Positions 11,161 through 22,416 of a stretch of 64,000 nucleotides of DNA are shown here, piece after piece (position 1 is the first letter of the stretch; each line of letters starts with the position of its first letter). The notes below the pieces were generated by a model. It was not told the origin of the DNA, made no database searches, and saw nothing but the letters and a program-made list of their open reading frames with translations. Both the position numbers and the translations under genes were made by a program. Source of the stretch: Chalciporus piperatus (taxonomy: Eukaryota > Basidiomycota > Agaricomycetes > Boletales > Boletaceae); NCBI GenBank assembly GCA_038093975.1, contig JBBPTG010000057.1, forward strand, positions 90,879 to 154,878, given 5' to 3'.

Positions 11161-12613
11161 TTAATTTGGCTGACTATCGTTGACGGTCGCATAAAACTCT
11201 CTGGCAATCCGAAGTTGAGCCTGCCTGCCAGTCTCGTTTGGCAGATCCGGAATGCCTCTGATGACAAGGTACTTGCGACCCGTCAGGAGTTCGGGCGTGA
11301 CTTTGAAAGGGTCAACGTCCGAGCTCGCAGCGTTCAAAACGTCGTGCGAGCCTGTAACGACGCCGCCTGCTTCCTGGGCGATCACAATACCAGCCTGCAA
11401 CGTCACATCAATCGCATCAATACAAGTAGGAAACTGGTGACCGTGAAAACTATCACTCACGCAGACGTCCCACGGCCTAATAGTAATATTCATCAACACC
11501 ATGACATCAGCGCCACTACTCGTTCGACACAACCCACACTCACCAGCATCCAATCTCCCTGATAATCGCGTCAACCTTCCAAAACATGTTTGTGAATACC
11601 AGAGATGGACTCACCAATACATATCCAACCCCCCCTGCGCTACCATCGAAAAGTTCAGCGCCGCACTCCCCATCGAGCGCAACGACTGTGCCATTTGTCC
11701 ACCAGGCACAGAACTATCGCCAGCAAGTTTCACAAACGATCCTGCCTTGTCGTGGATCGCCGGCGTGCCCCGGTCAGAGCCCCATTCGATGGCTACGTTC
11801 ACCAGAATAAGTCGATCAATTGGGGTACAAGTACGATGGAGAGGGAGAAACTGTATTTACCGATTTGGGCTTTGGAGAGGGAGGCAAGGGGTTTCGGAGA
11901 TGCGAGGGGGAGTTTTTGTGGTTGACCGGTACCCCGTGTGAGATATGATCCTTGTCCTTCGATTCCGGTGTACTAGAGAGGTAAGAGGGTCAGCAATATG
12001 AACGCTTTGTTCCGATGCGAAAGAAAATGCGGGAGGACGAAGAGCTCACGAGATGTTCGAGGAAGGGGTTGTATACTACACCGAGGACTGGACGTTTTTG
12101 GTAGATCAACCCGAGGGAGATACAGCAAAAGGGAAAGCCATGAATAAAGTTGGTGGTTCCATCTGCGATGGATGAGTCAAGTGAGCCCACTGGAATGGAG
12201 CGGAGCGTATATACGCACCGATAGGGTCCACGCAGAACGTCGGCTCATCTGTCAACTCGGGACGCGTCCCAGCAGAATACGACTCCTCGCCGATGCTGAT
12301 GAACACGCCATTTCATCCATCACCAAGGCGTCGCGATTATTAGGCCCAGTCAAAACTCCTTACTCCGGCGATCATAAACGATCACTCACAAGTTGAACGA
12401 AGGGTAGGCCTTCTTGATCTCGCTCATGACGAGATTCTCGACAGCGACGTCGTACTGCGTCACCAAATCGACCGAGTTCTTCTTTTCGTTCACATCAGAC
12501 GTAGATTGGATGGCTTGAGAGCCTTCGAGGATGAGTGTGCCTGCGGTACGGGCGAGGTTGACCGTGAAGGCGAGGATCGAACGCAGCTCGGAGGGACCAA
12601 GTGTCACTGACAT
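11161..12613 (-). CDS. Inositol monophosphatase family protein, copy A
   Basis: A Mg-dependent, Li-sensitive-type phosphomonoesterase (inositol-1-phosphate phosphatase or a related activity such as the quinate-pathway type). Family motifs are all present: DLVTQYDVAVE, IGEESYSAG (metal-binding Glu), FCVDPIDGTTNFIHGFPF spanning an intron, and PWDVCAG followed by IVIAQEAGG. Other blocks include [26 protein letters not shown] and AQGGLDMYW. About seven short introns. The start MSVTLGPSELR matches the N-terminus of copy B. It sits tail to head with copy B at 12910-14304 on the same strand, so the pair arose by tandem duplication. Substrate preference cannot be read from sequence. Confidence 0.88.
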
Positions 12614-12909
12614 GATGGTGGTTGAAGAGATGAGATGAGAAGATGTGTCTAAGAGGTAGATTGAGATGCCACCAACTCGAATGCCTCCTGTGCCGACGAA
12701 CTCCACATCGATGGTCGCGACCCACGGCTATATGTACACCAACCGTAGATCTCCCCTGTAGATCCACGAACGTGCAGCCGCGGGTAATCCGTCTAATATG
12801 TAAAAGTCCTTGCAATATTGATGCAGCCTGAATAACATCCCGATACCACACCATCTACGCTCTCGCCCGTATCCAGATATTGAATAGTTCTTCGCAAGTT
12901 CTTCGCCTA
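12614..12909. other. Spacer between the two phosphatase genes
   Basis: About 300 bp. It carries the promoter of copy A and the 3' UTR of copy B. Open frames crossing it have no recognisable product. Confidence 0.4.
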
Positions 12910-14304
12910 CTACATGTAGTTCCCCACCTGGCCCCGTAGCATCGAAGAGGTATCCCCAACGGATTCATAAAACTCTTTCGCGATACGCATTTGCGCATCC
13001 CTCCCACTCTCCTCTTGTGTCGATGAGATAGTTCTGACGACTAGAAATTCGCGTCCCATGAGGGCTTCCGGGGTAAGCGTGAAGGGATGTTCAGATGTGA
13101 GGAGAGAACGAGACGTCACAACACCGCCTGCTTCTTGTATAATGACGATCGCAGCCTGGAGGGATGCATCAGTATGACAGGCCAGCTAGACGTGTCACGG
13201 ACTCACACAGACATCCCAGGGCCTGATGACAGCGTTAGCATAAACACATAGGTAACAAAGAGTTGCTCACCAGCATCCGATCTCCCTGATTAATGTGTAA
13301 GATCAGATGACGTTCCAAATCATGACCTACACATAAATCTCACCAGCAGACGTCGATACCGCCCTGAGCGACCAGACAAAAGTTCAGTGCTCCACTCCCT
13401 GTCGTTCGAAGCGAATGTGCCATCCGTCCGCGTTCCACCGCAGCGGGGTCGGCAGCAAGGCGCATATATGCATCACACTTTGAGTTGATTACCGGCGTAG
13501 CTCGGTCAGAGCCCCATTCGACATCTAAGATCGTGGTTTGTATGATGATCAAGCGAGAATTGACAACGACTGGGGGGAAACACACCGATCAATGCATGGG
13601 ATAGAGAGGAAAGTAGCTTCGGAGATGCCAATGGAAGCTTCATCGGCTGGTCGGAGCCCCGGGTGAGGTACGACCCCTGTCCCTCGACAGCTGTATACTG
13701 CGAGGACATGAGTGTAAACCACCACGCACGAGATTACATCCATGTACTCACCAGATGGTCCAGGAATGGGTTGTAAACGACGCCCAGAACGGCACGTTTC
13801 TGATAGATGAGACCGAGGGAGATGCAGCAAAAAGGAAACCCATGAACGAAGTTGGTGGTCCCGTCTAACGTTACGTGGTGTCTGAGACCCAAAATTCGGC
13901 GAATGAAATTCTAACGCACCGATGGGATCGACGCAGAACGTCGGGTCGTCCGTCAGTTCGGGGCGTACGCCAGACGAATACGATTCCTCTCCGATACTAT
14001 TACAACAAGCGCGCGTGTGGCAGACATTAAAGCATCCGTGCCAGAAGTCTCCGCGCCGAGAAGAAATGACTTACAATTTGAAGCTCGGATAAGTTTTCTC
14101 GATCTCGCTCATGACGAGGTTCTCGACGGCGACATCATACTCTGTAACTAGATCTGCTGAGTTCTTCTTCTCGTTGATAAAGGAAGCAGATTGTATTGCT
14201 TGGGAGCCTTCTAGGATGATTGTCCCTGCGAGACGGGCGAGTTTGGTGGTGAAGGTGAGAATGGAGCGCAGCTCGACGGCTCCTAGAGATGGTGTGGTCA
14301 TCAT
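12910..14304 (-). CDS. Inositol monophosphatase family protein, copy B
   Basis: Paralogue of the gene just downstream with the same exon layout. Motifs: [18 protein letters not shown], an Asp-Pro-Ile-Asp-Gly-Thr metal site split by an intron near 13865-13920, [22 protein letters not shown], and a PWDVC box followed by [10 protein letters not shown]. It differs from copy A mainly in the 3' exon, where [16 protein letters not shown] leads to a longer C-terminal tail ([16 protein letters not shown]). The start is the ATG pair at 14299-14304; the downstream of the two would remove one Met. All catalytic positions I can check are kept, so I call it functional. It is divergent from the proteasome gene across a 248-bp promoter. 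Confidence 0.86.
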
Positions 14305-14391
14305 TCAAAACCACGTCGTGAGCTAACCCGTGTCGGTTGGTGTCTGACATAGACAGCCTCGTGTCTGGGACGAAGACTTCATTGGTATACA

Positions 14392-14429
14392 TGTAGTCCA
14401 AGTGTAGTCTCGAGTGTAGCTAAGTGTAG
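14392..14429. promoter_or_regulatory. AGTGTAG repeat cluster in IMPase-B / PUP2 divergent promoter
   Basis: AGTGTAG occurs at 14401, 14413 and 14423, preceded by a variant TGTAG at 14392. The first 18 bp (14392-14409) differ at only two positions, both T/C, from 25926-25943 in the SKT5/EXO84 promoter. The regular 10-12 bp spacing would put the copies on one face of the helix. Regulatory function is inferred. Confidence 0.45.
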
Positions 14430-14552
14430 TCCCGATATCTACGAACGCAAAAGGCAGTTGCTTCCCATCACCGCACCGCGACGCGCGTCGAGATGGAGCG
14501 TCATTTAGCATCGACCTGTCACTCCAGCTCTCTTCTACCCCATCCATAGATC

Positions 14553-15562
14553 ATGTTCTTGACGCGCTCAGAGTACGGTAAGTCACACACACAATACACC
14601 AACCCCGTAATCCCTTGACGACCGTCCCTTTCCAGATCGCGGTGTCAACACCTTCTCGCCAGAAGGTCGATTGTTCCAAGGTAAGCATACACCCTTGAAC
14701 GTCCATACACCCTCTCTAAGCGATGATCTAGTCGAATATGCAATCGAGGCTATCAAAGTGTGTTCGCGATCTATCCCTTATCCCTGTATCCCTGCATTAA
14801 TCACCCCTCACCCATCCACCAGCTCGGCTCGACAACCATCGGCGTCTGCACCCCCACCGGCGTCGTTCTCGGTGTCGAGAAGCGCGTTCAATCACCTCTC
14901 CTCGAATCCAGTTCCATCGAGAAAATCATGGAGATCGATACTCACCTCGGCTGCGCCATGTCCGGTCTCACAGCAGACGCGCGTACGATGATCGACCACG
15001 CACGTGTAACGGCCCAGAACCATTCATTCACGTATGACGAACGTATCAAGGTAGAGAGCGCCACACAGGCGGTGTGTGATCTTGCCCTCAGGTTCGGTGA
15101 GAGTGTACATGACGAAGAGGCGATGATGAGTCGGCCGTTTGGTGTCGCGCTGCTTATTGCAGGTATTGACGAGTTGGGACCACAATTGTGAGTGACATGA
15201 AAGATGTATTCTTCGACGTCGTTCATCAGATTCGTGAACGTCACAGATACCACACGGATCCTTCAGGGACGTCCATGCGATATGATGCAAAAGCGATTGG
15301 ATCTGGTTCAGAAGCAGCACAGAGCGAGCTTCAGGACAAGTGGTACAAAGTAAGTCTCAGAATACGCCGACTTTCTGCCCGACTGACGCGCTTTTAGCAA
15401 ATGACTCTCCTGGAAGCTAAAACACTGACGCTGCGGGTACTGAAACAAGTGATGGAGGAGAAACTTGATCACCACAACGTCCAGCTTGCACAGGTTACTC
15501 CTGAAAAGGGATTCGAGATCTTGGATGAGGTCAAGCTAAAGGAAATAATTGATACAATGTAA
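14553..15562 (+). CDS. PUP2: 20S proteasome subunit alpha-5
   Basis: An outer-ring alpha subunit of the 20S proteasome core, in nucleus and cytosol. Six exons (introns 14578-14635, 14681-14731, 14758-14822, 15188-15245, 15350-15397) encode about 240 residues, the family length. The N-terminus [20 protein letters not shown] followed by [12 protein letters not shown] is the alpha-type signature. Next come [20 protein letters not shown], the SGLTADAR block, [18 protein letters not shown] and [10 protein letters not shown], all diagnostic of alpha-5. No frame break. Confidence 0.95.
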
Positions 15563-17118
15563 TTCTAGTGGTAGGCATCATATTTCATCACGTGTTCCAT
15601 CCTCTGGCTACTTGGGTGAATAGTCAGAATACAATCCATATACACGAAGGTATGTATGCTCGTTCGTCCAAGACTGCGATAACTAAACAGCCGAAATTTC
15701 AACTGCAGCATGAAGCACCTCTGCTGGAGAACCATCCTCTGCAAGAACATGGGTATCTTTCACAACTCTGTTCACCTCGTCAACCTGCTCTGTTACCCCC
15801 AGAGAGCCAGGCAACCTGAGTACATGCTGCATGTATTGTGAGTAGATCCTCGGATGGAAGTGGTTACCTGCCGGGATTGGGAGTGGTGCGACTTAGTAAA
15901 AACAATACCACTTGGCATAAATTTTGTAGGTTTTGAGGTTTTCCCAATGTACTCCCGGAGTAGCCCGAAGTTCTTGAACGACCCGTCGACGATTCAAAGC
16001 GATAGGTGACGGAGCATAAAGAATCGGATAACCTAGTACTAGTTAGTGCTCGAGCAAGCTTGTTTGAATTCAAGGATTTGAGTTTGAAAATCTGTTTGAT
16101 GACTTGTTGATGACCACAATTATTCAGTACTTCTATGATCTATCGGAATCCTCTCTGCTTGAGAAGCGACATTCAAACTTTTCGCGAGACGGTGACCCGC
16201 CTTCACTACGAAGGTTTCATCAATCTATCATTTACGGGATTTGAAACCCAAGGCGGGCCAAGGGCCCCCCAGCTGTGGGCGTGCCCAGGGCAACACTGGT
16301 CGATGCATAATATGGTACGAGTGGCTCGCATCGAATTCGAATGCGTTTCTTCTCCCGGCAGCGACCACAAACTCCCTTGAAAATTGTCAGGTTGGTGCGT
16401 GTGCGGGATACCATACCATACCCCCTGAGATTTACTCGGGTCTTAAGATTGCTTGACAGTGCACTCCCTCGTATCGACGAGCGGCAGCCGGCAGCCGGTC
16501 ACCTCACATCGACTGTTGTATGGTATATGAGGTCTGTCGTGGGAGACTAGCCGGTCACCAGACAAGCAAGCATTCATAAACGAGTCGAAGTTCCACAAGT
16601 ATTACTACTGCTGTCACTGATTGACTACGTCATTTTGACATAGCCGTCTCAGGCTGTCACTCCCCCCACCACGCTAAGTAAGCCGATGAAAGACGGAGCC
16701 CCACCTATTATCCACGAGCACCATGCGACGTCACGGTTCAGATCCTGTTCAATCGTTCACTAAAACATGTTATCAAGGTATGCTCCTTCATACGCTGACT
16801 GAGATCATTGTATCGGCATGGCTAACCATCGTGGCGTTCATGGGCAAACTCCATTCTAAGCCGTAGGTTACGGCGTTTCGCAAGGGATAAATCCGACGGT
16901 GACGCGCTCCGGTCATTCACGCGGAAACACATCTGTTGACATCTACCCCGAATCTGTACGTATCTTCTCTGGAGCGGGCCGTGAACGGGCGGCCCTCCGT
17001 GCTCAAATATGCCCAACCAGGCGAAGAATCATTTCTTTGCTATCCCTTTTCTCCCCCACTTGCCTTGCTCCCTTGCCAAGGTACCATAGGAACGAAAGAG
17101 GAGCTGAAAAACCCGACG
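15563..17118. other. 1.55-kb intergenic region
   Basis: From the proteasome gene to transporter 2. No open frame with domain, splice or codon support was found. Minor features are a short GCAGCCG direct duplication near 16487-16498 and a CCCCAC core near 16666 that fits the reverse of the CreA SYGGRG consensus. It probably contains the promoter of transporter 2. Confidence 0.4.
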
Positions 17119-19502
17119 ATGGCGCAGACACAACACGTTCCGAGTAATCGACGGGCTGTATTGCTTGCTATTTTCATTGCGTTTGGTAAGGCCCATAAAT
17201 ACACCTAAGGTCTTGTGAAGCTGATCTACTGTTCTTTTCCAGGAGGTACGGTTTTTTTACCGCTTGTCTAGCCAGTGTGAGTATTGTTCGTTACGGTCCT
17301 CGCTTTTATTGCGGCTGTGGTATTAATACGTTCCCTTCCAGTAGCCTAACTTGTATTGCAAGGTTTCCTCTTCGGATATGATATTGGTGTGATCTCGGTG
17401 CGTCATTCGGTCCCGGTTGAGTTGAGCGTGCGTTGTTCACCTAGTGTCAGGGGATATTGATCATGCCGGACTTCATCCGGCGCTTCGGAGAAGTTAACTC
17501 TGATGGGACGTATTACTTGTCTAGTTCGCGGCAAAGTATCATCACATCGCTCTTATCTGCTGGGTGAGTACTTCCTCTTATTACGACGAGGCACTCCGCT
17601 GATTAGTTCATCTTGTGTAGGACGTTTGTGTAAGAATCCATCTTCAACAAAGCTGTCAGTCAGATTTTGATCATGAAAATGTCGTTGCAGCGGTGCTTTG
17701 GGACAGGCTTTCACGACAGACAGAATGGGTCGCCGTGGGTCTATCCTCATATGGTCAGCTATATTCACCGTGGGGGTGGCCATCCAAACCGCAACCACAT
17801 ACTCCATCGTCCAAATCACTATCGGACGATTCATTGCCGGTTTGGGAGTCGGTGCACTATCAGGTTCGATTCCACTCCTCCTCCCGAGTCTTACCATTAC
17901 ATGCTGATTATTTGTTCGATCCAAAGCAATCGTGCCACTGTACAACGGCGAGACGGCACCCAAGTCTATTCGTGGCATGATGCTCGTGCTCTATCAACTT
18001 CAGATCATCTTTGGTATATTCTTGAGTTACATCCTCGATCTTGCGACGCATACGATCGAGGGCTCGGCGTCGTGGCGTGTCCCGGTTGCTTTGCAGATGG
18101 TATGGGGGCTGATTCTGCTCTCTGGTATTTTCTTCCTACCGGAATCTCCGTAAGTTCTCCCTGTGGCCCTCTGGTGTATATTTGCTTATGTCGATGCGAA
18201 TAGTCGTCATCTTTTGGGCATGGGTCGGGAGGACGAAGCCCGTGCTGTAATTGCAGAGCTCAACTCCGTTCCTGCTGACTCTGATGTCGTCGAAGCACAC
18301 GTCGCTGAGCTCGCTGAAGCTATCAGAGCCGAGAACGAGGGTGGTAAGGCAACCTGGGCCGAGTGCTTCTCGACGCGTAACGCCTTGTGGAAACGTACGG
18401 GTAACGGAATGATGCTCCAGTTCATTCAACAGCTCAACGGACAGAACTTCTATTGTACGTGTCAACGACTTTGGAAGTGCTCCCGTTTCCGACTAAGCCA
18501 ACGAACAGATTACTACGGAGACACTTTCTTCCAGAGTGCGGGAACTCAGTAGGTCTTGGCCGTGTAACAGGTTAAATGGGTCTTTGATCGATTGGGTTGT
18601 AGGCTTTCACCATATGTGATCCAAACTATTCTTGGAGCTGTCTCGGTCGCTGGAACGATCCCTGCTTTGATCCTCATCGAAACCTGGGGTCGTCGTCGCG
18701 TAAGTCTCCCTCCCCCCTCTTCCGCCCTCCACAACCCTTACCCTTTCCATGCCCAGTCCCTCTTAACAGGTGCCATCTGGGAAGCCGTATGCGCCCTCAT
18801 CGCTGGACTCGTCGGTCACTACACCCTTGCCCCCGCGGGAACCCCAGCCTCCCAACTCACCTCCCGCAACAAGAGTGGTGGAGACACTCTGATCGCCTTC
18901 GCTATCCTTCACGTGTTTGGATTCTCAATGTTTTGGGGACCGACACCGTGGGTGTATCTTGGGGAGAGTTTCCCACTGCGAGTGAGGTCCAAGTGTATTG
19001 CATTGGGAAGTGCAACGAGTGAGTCTATCCTTGACGGTTTTGAGAGAGTTTGTTGAACGAAACCAAACACGAAATTGTGTAGATTGGATTTGGAACTTCC
19101 TTCTGTCGTTCTTCGCCCCCCGTATTGCAGCAAAGTAAGAGCGCTAGCAGCATTCCCGTTACTCCCTCGCTGATTCCTTTTTCCCCCTTACGCTCACAGA
19201 ATCGGGCCACTGATCCTGTTGATCTTCTTTGGCATGCTCATGTTTGGTTACGCATACGTATGGCTTGCAATTCCCGAGACTAAGGGGCTCAGTCTTGAAG
19301 AGGTGCGCTCCTTCCTCTGCCAGACTCTCATAATACTATGGGCGTCGATCGCTGATCATAATAACGCGTGTCGTAGGTCGATGAGATGTACCGCGCAGGC
19401 GTCAAGCCTTGGAACTCGGCGTCGTGGAAGCCGAGTGTGAAACACCAGCACTCGACGGAGATGGAAAACGAGGTGCATGAGAAGGCCGATCAGATGGCGT
19501 AG
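17119..19502 (+). CDS. MFS sugar (hexose-type) transporter 2
   Basis: Paralogue of the transporter at 4707-7149 with matching exon borders. Motifs: FGGFLFGYDIGVIS, DRMGRRGSIL, GRFIAGLGVGALS, VPLYNGETAPKSIRG, PESP, QQLNGQNFY then YYGDTFF, ETWGRRR, GPTPWVYLGESFPLRVRSKCI and IPETKGLSLEE. The C-terminal tail is VDEMYRAGVKPWNSASW then a His- and Glu-rich end. The start MAQTQHVPSNRRAVLLAIFI is supported by the paralogue's matching exon 1. All joins I checked are in frame, so the gene looks intact. Substrate is unknown. Confidence 0.88.
17243..17245 (+). other. Proposed 3-nt microexon (GAG) of transporter 2
   Basis: The sequence reads ...ttttccag|gag|gtacgg... after an intron at 17186-17242; the next exon begins at 17363. 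As in the paralogue, inclusion gives FGGFLFGYD and skipping loses one Gly without a frameshift. The downstream intron (117 nt) is longer than usual here. Confidence 0.55.
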
Positions 19503-19768
19503 GCACGTAATTAAATAATGATCTCGACGACTTTGGTGTTTTGTTTTGAACGACTCATGTGGATGTCGGTTGCAACCTCACGAAGAGCTGGTCGACGCAA
19601 TTTTTTTTACCATATTAGTGACGAGACTCATGGAAACCAGGAGACGATCTATAGCAATGAATCATGTACGATTGCTAGCTCTCCCGCTGAGTGTTCACTT
19701 TTTAGTTCTTCAAACTATCAGGAGCACGAATGGGTAAGGAATGTTTGCAGAACTCTACACAACCAACT

Positions 19769-20430
19769 CACCTGGCAATGCACTCGATCTCGAAGAGGAC
19801 ATCCTTTGGGAGTCGTGCGACCTCGACTGCTGAACGGGCAGGCTTGTGGTCCCCAAAGAACTTGGCATAGATACCATTGACGGTAGTGAAGTGGTTCATG
19901 TCCTTTAAAAACACCTGTCGTCACGGGAACGGAACAGGATCGGTTGGGCCATCCACGCACGGGTAAGGTTCAAGTTGTCGAAGGGGGAGAGACTCACGGT
20001 AGTCTTTACGACGCGACCGACGTCAGACCCGCTCGCTTCGAGGACTGCTTTGAGGTTTGCGAGGGCTTGTTCTGTCTGTGATTCGATACCGCCTGCGACG
20101 ATTTCCATGGTAGAAGGGACGAGAGGGATACATCCGGAGACGAAGACGAGGTCGCCTGCTTTAATGGCTTGGGAGTATGGTCCGATCGCAGACGGGGCAG
20201 CTGTTCCGGGGGAAAGTGGTGAGAGTGAGAGTAGGGGCTGGATGCAGAGGATTGGGATACATACCTTTGGTTGCGACTGGGGAGAGAGAATGGTGGGTGG
20301 TTACGGTCGACATCTTCCTGGTGTAGTGGATGTCGGCGAGTGGACGTCGAGTGAGAGTCGCTGTCGTCGAGTAGAGACGCACAGATGACTTTGGCAGTTG
20401 CAGAATCGATCTGGCGATGATTCTCGACAT
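19769..20430 (-). CDS. MMF1: RidA/YjgF-family enamine deaminase
   Basis: A RidA (YER057c/UK114) protein. The family hydrolyses reactive 2-aminoacrylate and other enamine/imine intermediates made by PLP enzymes and protects branched-chain amino-acid metabolism and mitochondrial DNA in yeast. Three exons. Motifs: [71 protein letters not shown], and the terminal [17 protein letters not shown] with the substrate-binding Arg. The first 40 residues ([20 protein letters not shown] onward) are basic and hydroxylated with no acidic residue until ADIHY, resembling a mitochondrial presequence. A second in-frame ATG at 20313 would give the short cytosolic form. A partial pseudogene copy lies at 22628-22808. 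The stop assumes the gtgagt at 19770 is not used as a donor. Confidence 0.87.
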
Positions 20431-20854
20431 CCTACTTGACTTGAAATGAGAGAGACTGGCGACAATGGGGAATATAGAGTTGGCAGCGATGCATCTATAT
20501 ACCTCCCACGTGGGAGGGGGTCTGAACGCACCAGAATATCCCGTATTCGGCTGATTCCCTTCCCTGCGTATGTTGGGCAACATCATGATTGTGCTCTGCG
20601 TCGTCAAAATAAAGTGCCCTGCCGCTTCAGCATCACAATCCTTATGCAACACCGTGGACTCAAAGGTTAGGCTGTGGATGATGACCTTAAGAAGTGAGTA
20701 TGTCATGTATCATAAGTTTTCCAGAATTGGCTCCACAAACCAAGCAATTATTTTATGCTACACGCAAAGCTTTATGTATGCTACCATTGTCCTAAAAATC
20801 TAAACTCAACATTACCTTGAGCCCATCAAATGTGAGTGAGACATCCCCCCAAAT
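20431..20854. other. Intergenic region between RidA gene and DUS2
   Basis: About 420 bp, AT-richer than its surroundings. It holds the RidA promoter and the 3' UTR of DUS2. No gene is seen. Confidence 0.4.
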
Positions 20855-22416
20855 TCAGTTTGAAGGTGAGGCCGCATGGGGGGTCGGCGAAGGGGTGATC
20901 ATATGGCTCCCAGTGATAACCGCAGGAAGCGGCATCCGCAATATATTGCTGGGTCCCAACGGTGCACCCGATGTCGGCGGCTCTGGATTCGGACGCTCGG
21001 ACGGCGTCGATATTGGCGGTTCCTCCTCCTCCTCCAAAGCCTGAGCTTCCGATACCACCTCGTCAGACACATCCGATTCCGAGTCGTCGATCGTGAGTAG
21101 TCTCGATTGACGCGATTCGATCGCAGCGACGATCTCTGCAAAATCTTGCTCCCCAGTCCAACTTCCGACGAGTTCAGTGACGTGGTCGTACCCTTTGCCA
21201 GCGATGATGTTCGTTTTTAATTTGTGTGCTTCGGTCTTGGAGAGTTCGGTACGTGGGGCTTTGAATTGGCTCACGCAGAACTTTGTGAGCGGCCAGTAGT
21301 TATCTAGGTATCTTGACTGTGGAGGTGAAGCACGAGAGGTGAGACAGGCATTGGTCGAGGATGATTGTGCCTACCAGTCGTAGATATGATGGTATTAGTG
21401 AGCTTTCTAAATCCCAGAGGGGTTCCGAAGAGAAACATGATGGATTTGACTCTGCCGCCGTTGCGATCATGACGGAGGATGCCCCTGAAAGGTGCGTGTC
21501 ACTTGGTATACGATACCTGCCTCATTTCAGCACGTACCAGTGAGCTTTTTTATCCGCTTCGCATCATCCCATCCCGTACAGTCTCCATTCTCAACGACTG
21601 CAATGTCCACACCCAGTCCTTTCACAAAGTCCACTATCTCCCTCAGTCTCCCCACCAACGCCGCCTCCCGTGGTCTCATATTTCTCGTCCGACAATGCAC
21701 TGTCAACGCACTCACCCCCGTCCTCACAATCCTCTCCACCAACTTCTTCGTCTCCTCCTGCGTCGGCAACAACCTAATCTTTGCCGACACCGTCAACTCC
21801 TTCGGCAACGCCTCCCTCAATGCCGTTAAAATCGCACACAACAAGTCCGGATTCGTGAGTAAGGCAGCACCCATGCCTCCGTGTGTGCTGAATGGCTTGG
21901 GACAACCGCAGTTGAGATCGACACCGGATATGTCTTGCATGACAGTTTTGGCGGCTTGTACGGCGAGTTCGGGCGAGGCAGAGCCGATTTGATAGATGAG
22001 GTAGGGTTTTTCGATGGGGTGGGTTGTGAATATGGCGCGAGTTTTGCCGTTGTAGGATACGACGCCAGTGACAGCTGTGTAGGTTCGAGCATTGGGGTGT
22101 AAACAAAGTTGTGAAGAGCACTTACGGTCAACAACGCGTTCTGCGTGTAGGATTGCTTTGTCTACGACTTCTGGTCCCCACACGAGAGTTGCGCCGTGTT
22201 TGAGGGCCATGAGACGGGTTGGAACTGTGATATGGAAATACTCAGGAGATGCAAGGGTTACGAAGACAACACTGTCGTACGAGCACCGGAGCGAACCATT
22301 GGGGCGAGGAATACGCCATTCTTGAATGATTCGGGAGTGAGATGGTCGAGTTTGGGTCGTTTAGCTGCTCGTTCACCTTCTGGGGCCGGTGAAGTGGATA
22401 TTTCGCGACGGGGCAT
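20855..22416 (-). CDS. DUS2: tRNA-dihydrouridine(20) synthase
   Basis: An FMN- and NADPH-dependent enzyme that reduces uridine 20 in the tRNA D-loop. Motifs in order: GVFLAPMVRSGALPTRLMAL (flavin-binding start), TLVWGPEVVDKAIL, PYLIYQIGSASPELAVQAAK, the catalytic Cys in VDLNCGCPKPFS, HGGMGAALLTNP, LTVSAKIRLLP, LTVHCRTRNMRPREAA and VVENGDC, then a helical C-terminal domain (KTNIIAGKGYDHVTELVG). The tail after about residue 390 is acidic and Pro-rich (EEEEEPPISTPSERPNPEPP), probably disordered. Three or four short introns. The start MPRREISTSP fits; an in-frame upstream Met (MLGRSLSHLN) would add an Arg/Ser-rich leader. Confidence 0.88.

Noticed and set aside
16135..16456. Open frames between PUP2 and transporter 2
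   Set aside because: Overlapping short frames on both strands without domain, signal or codon support.
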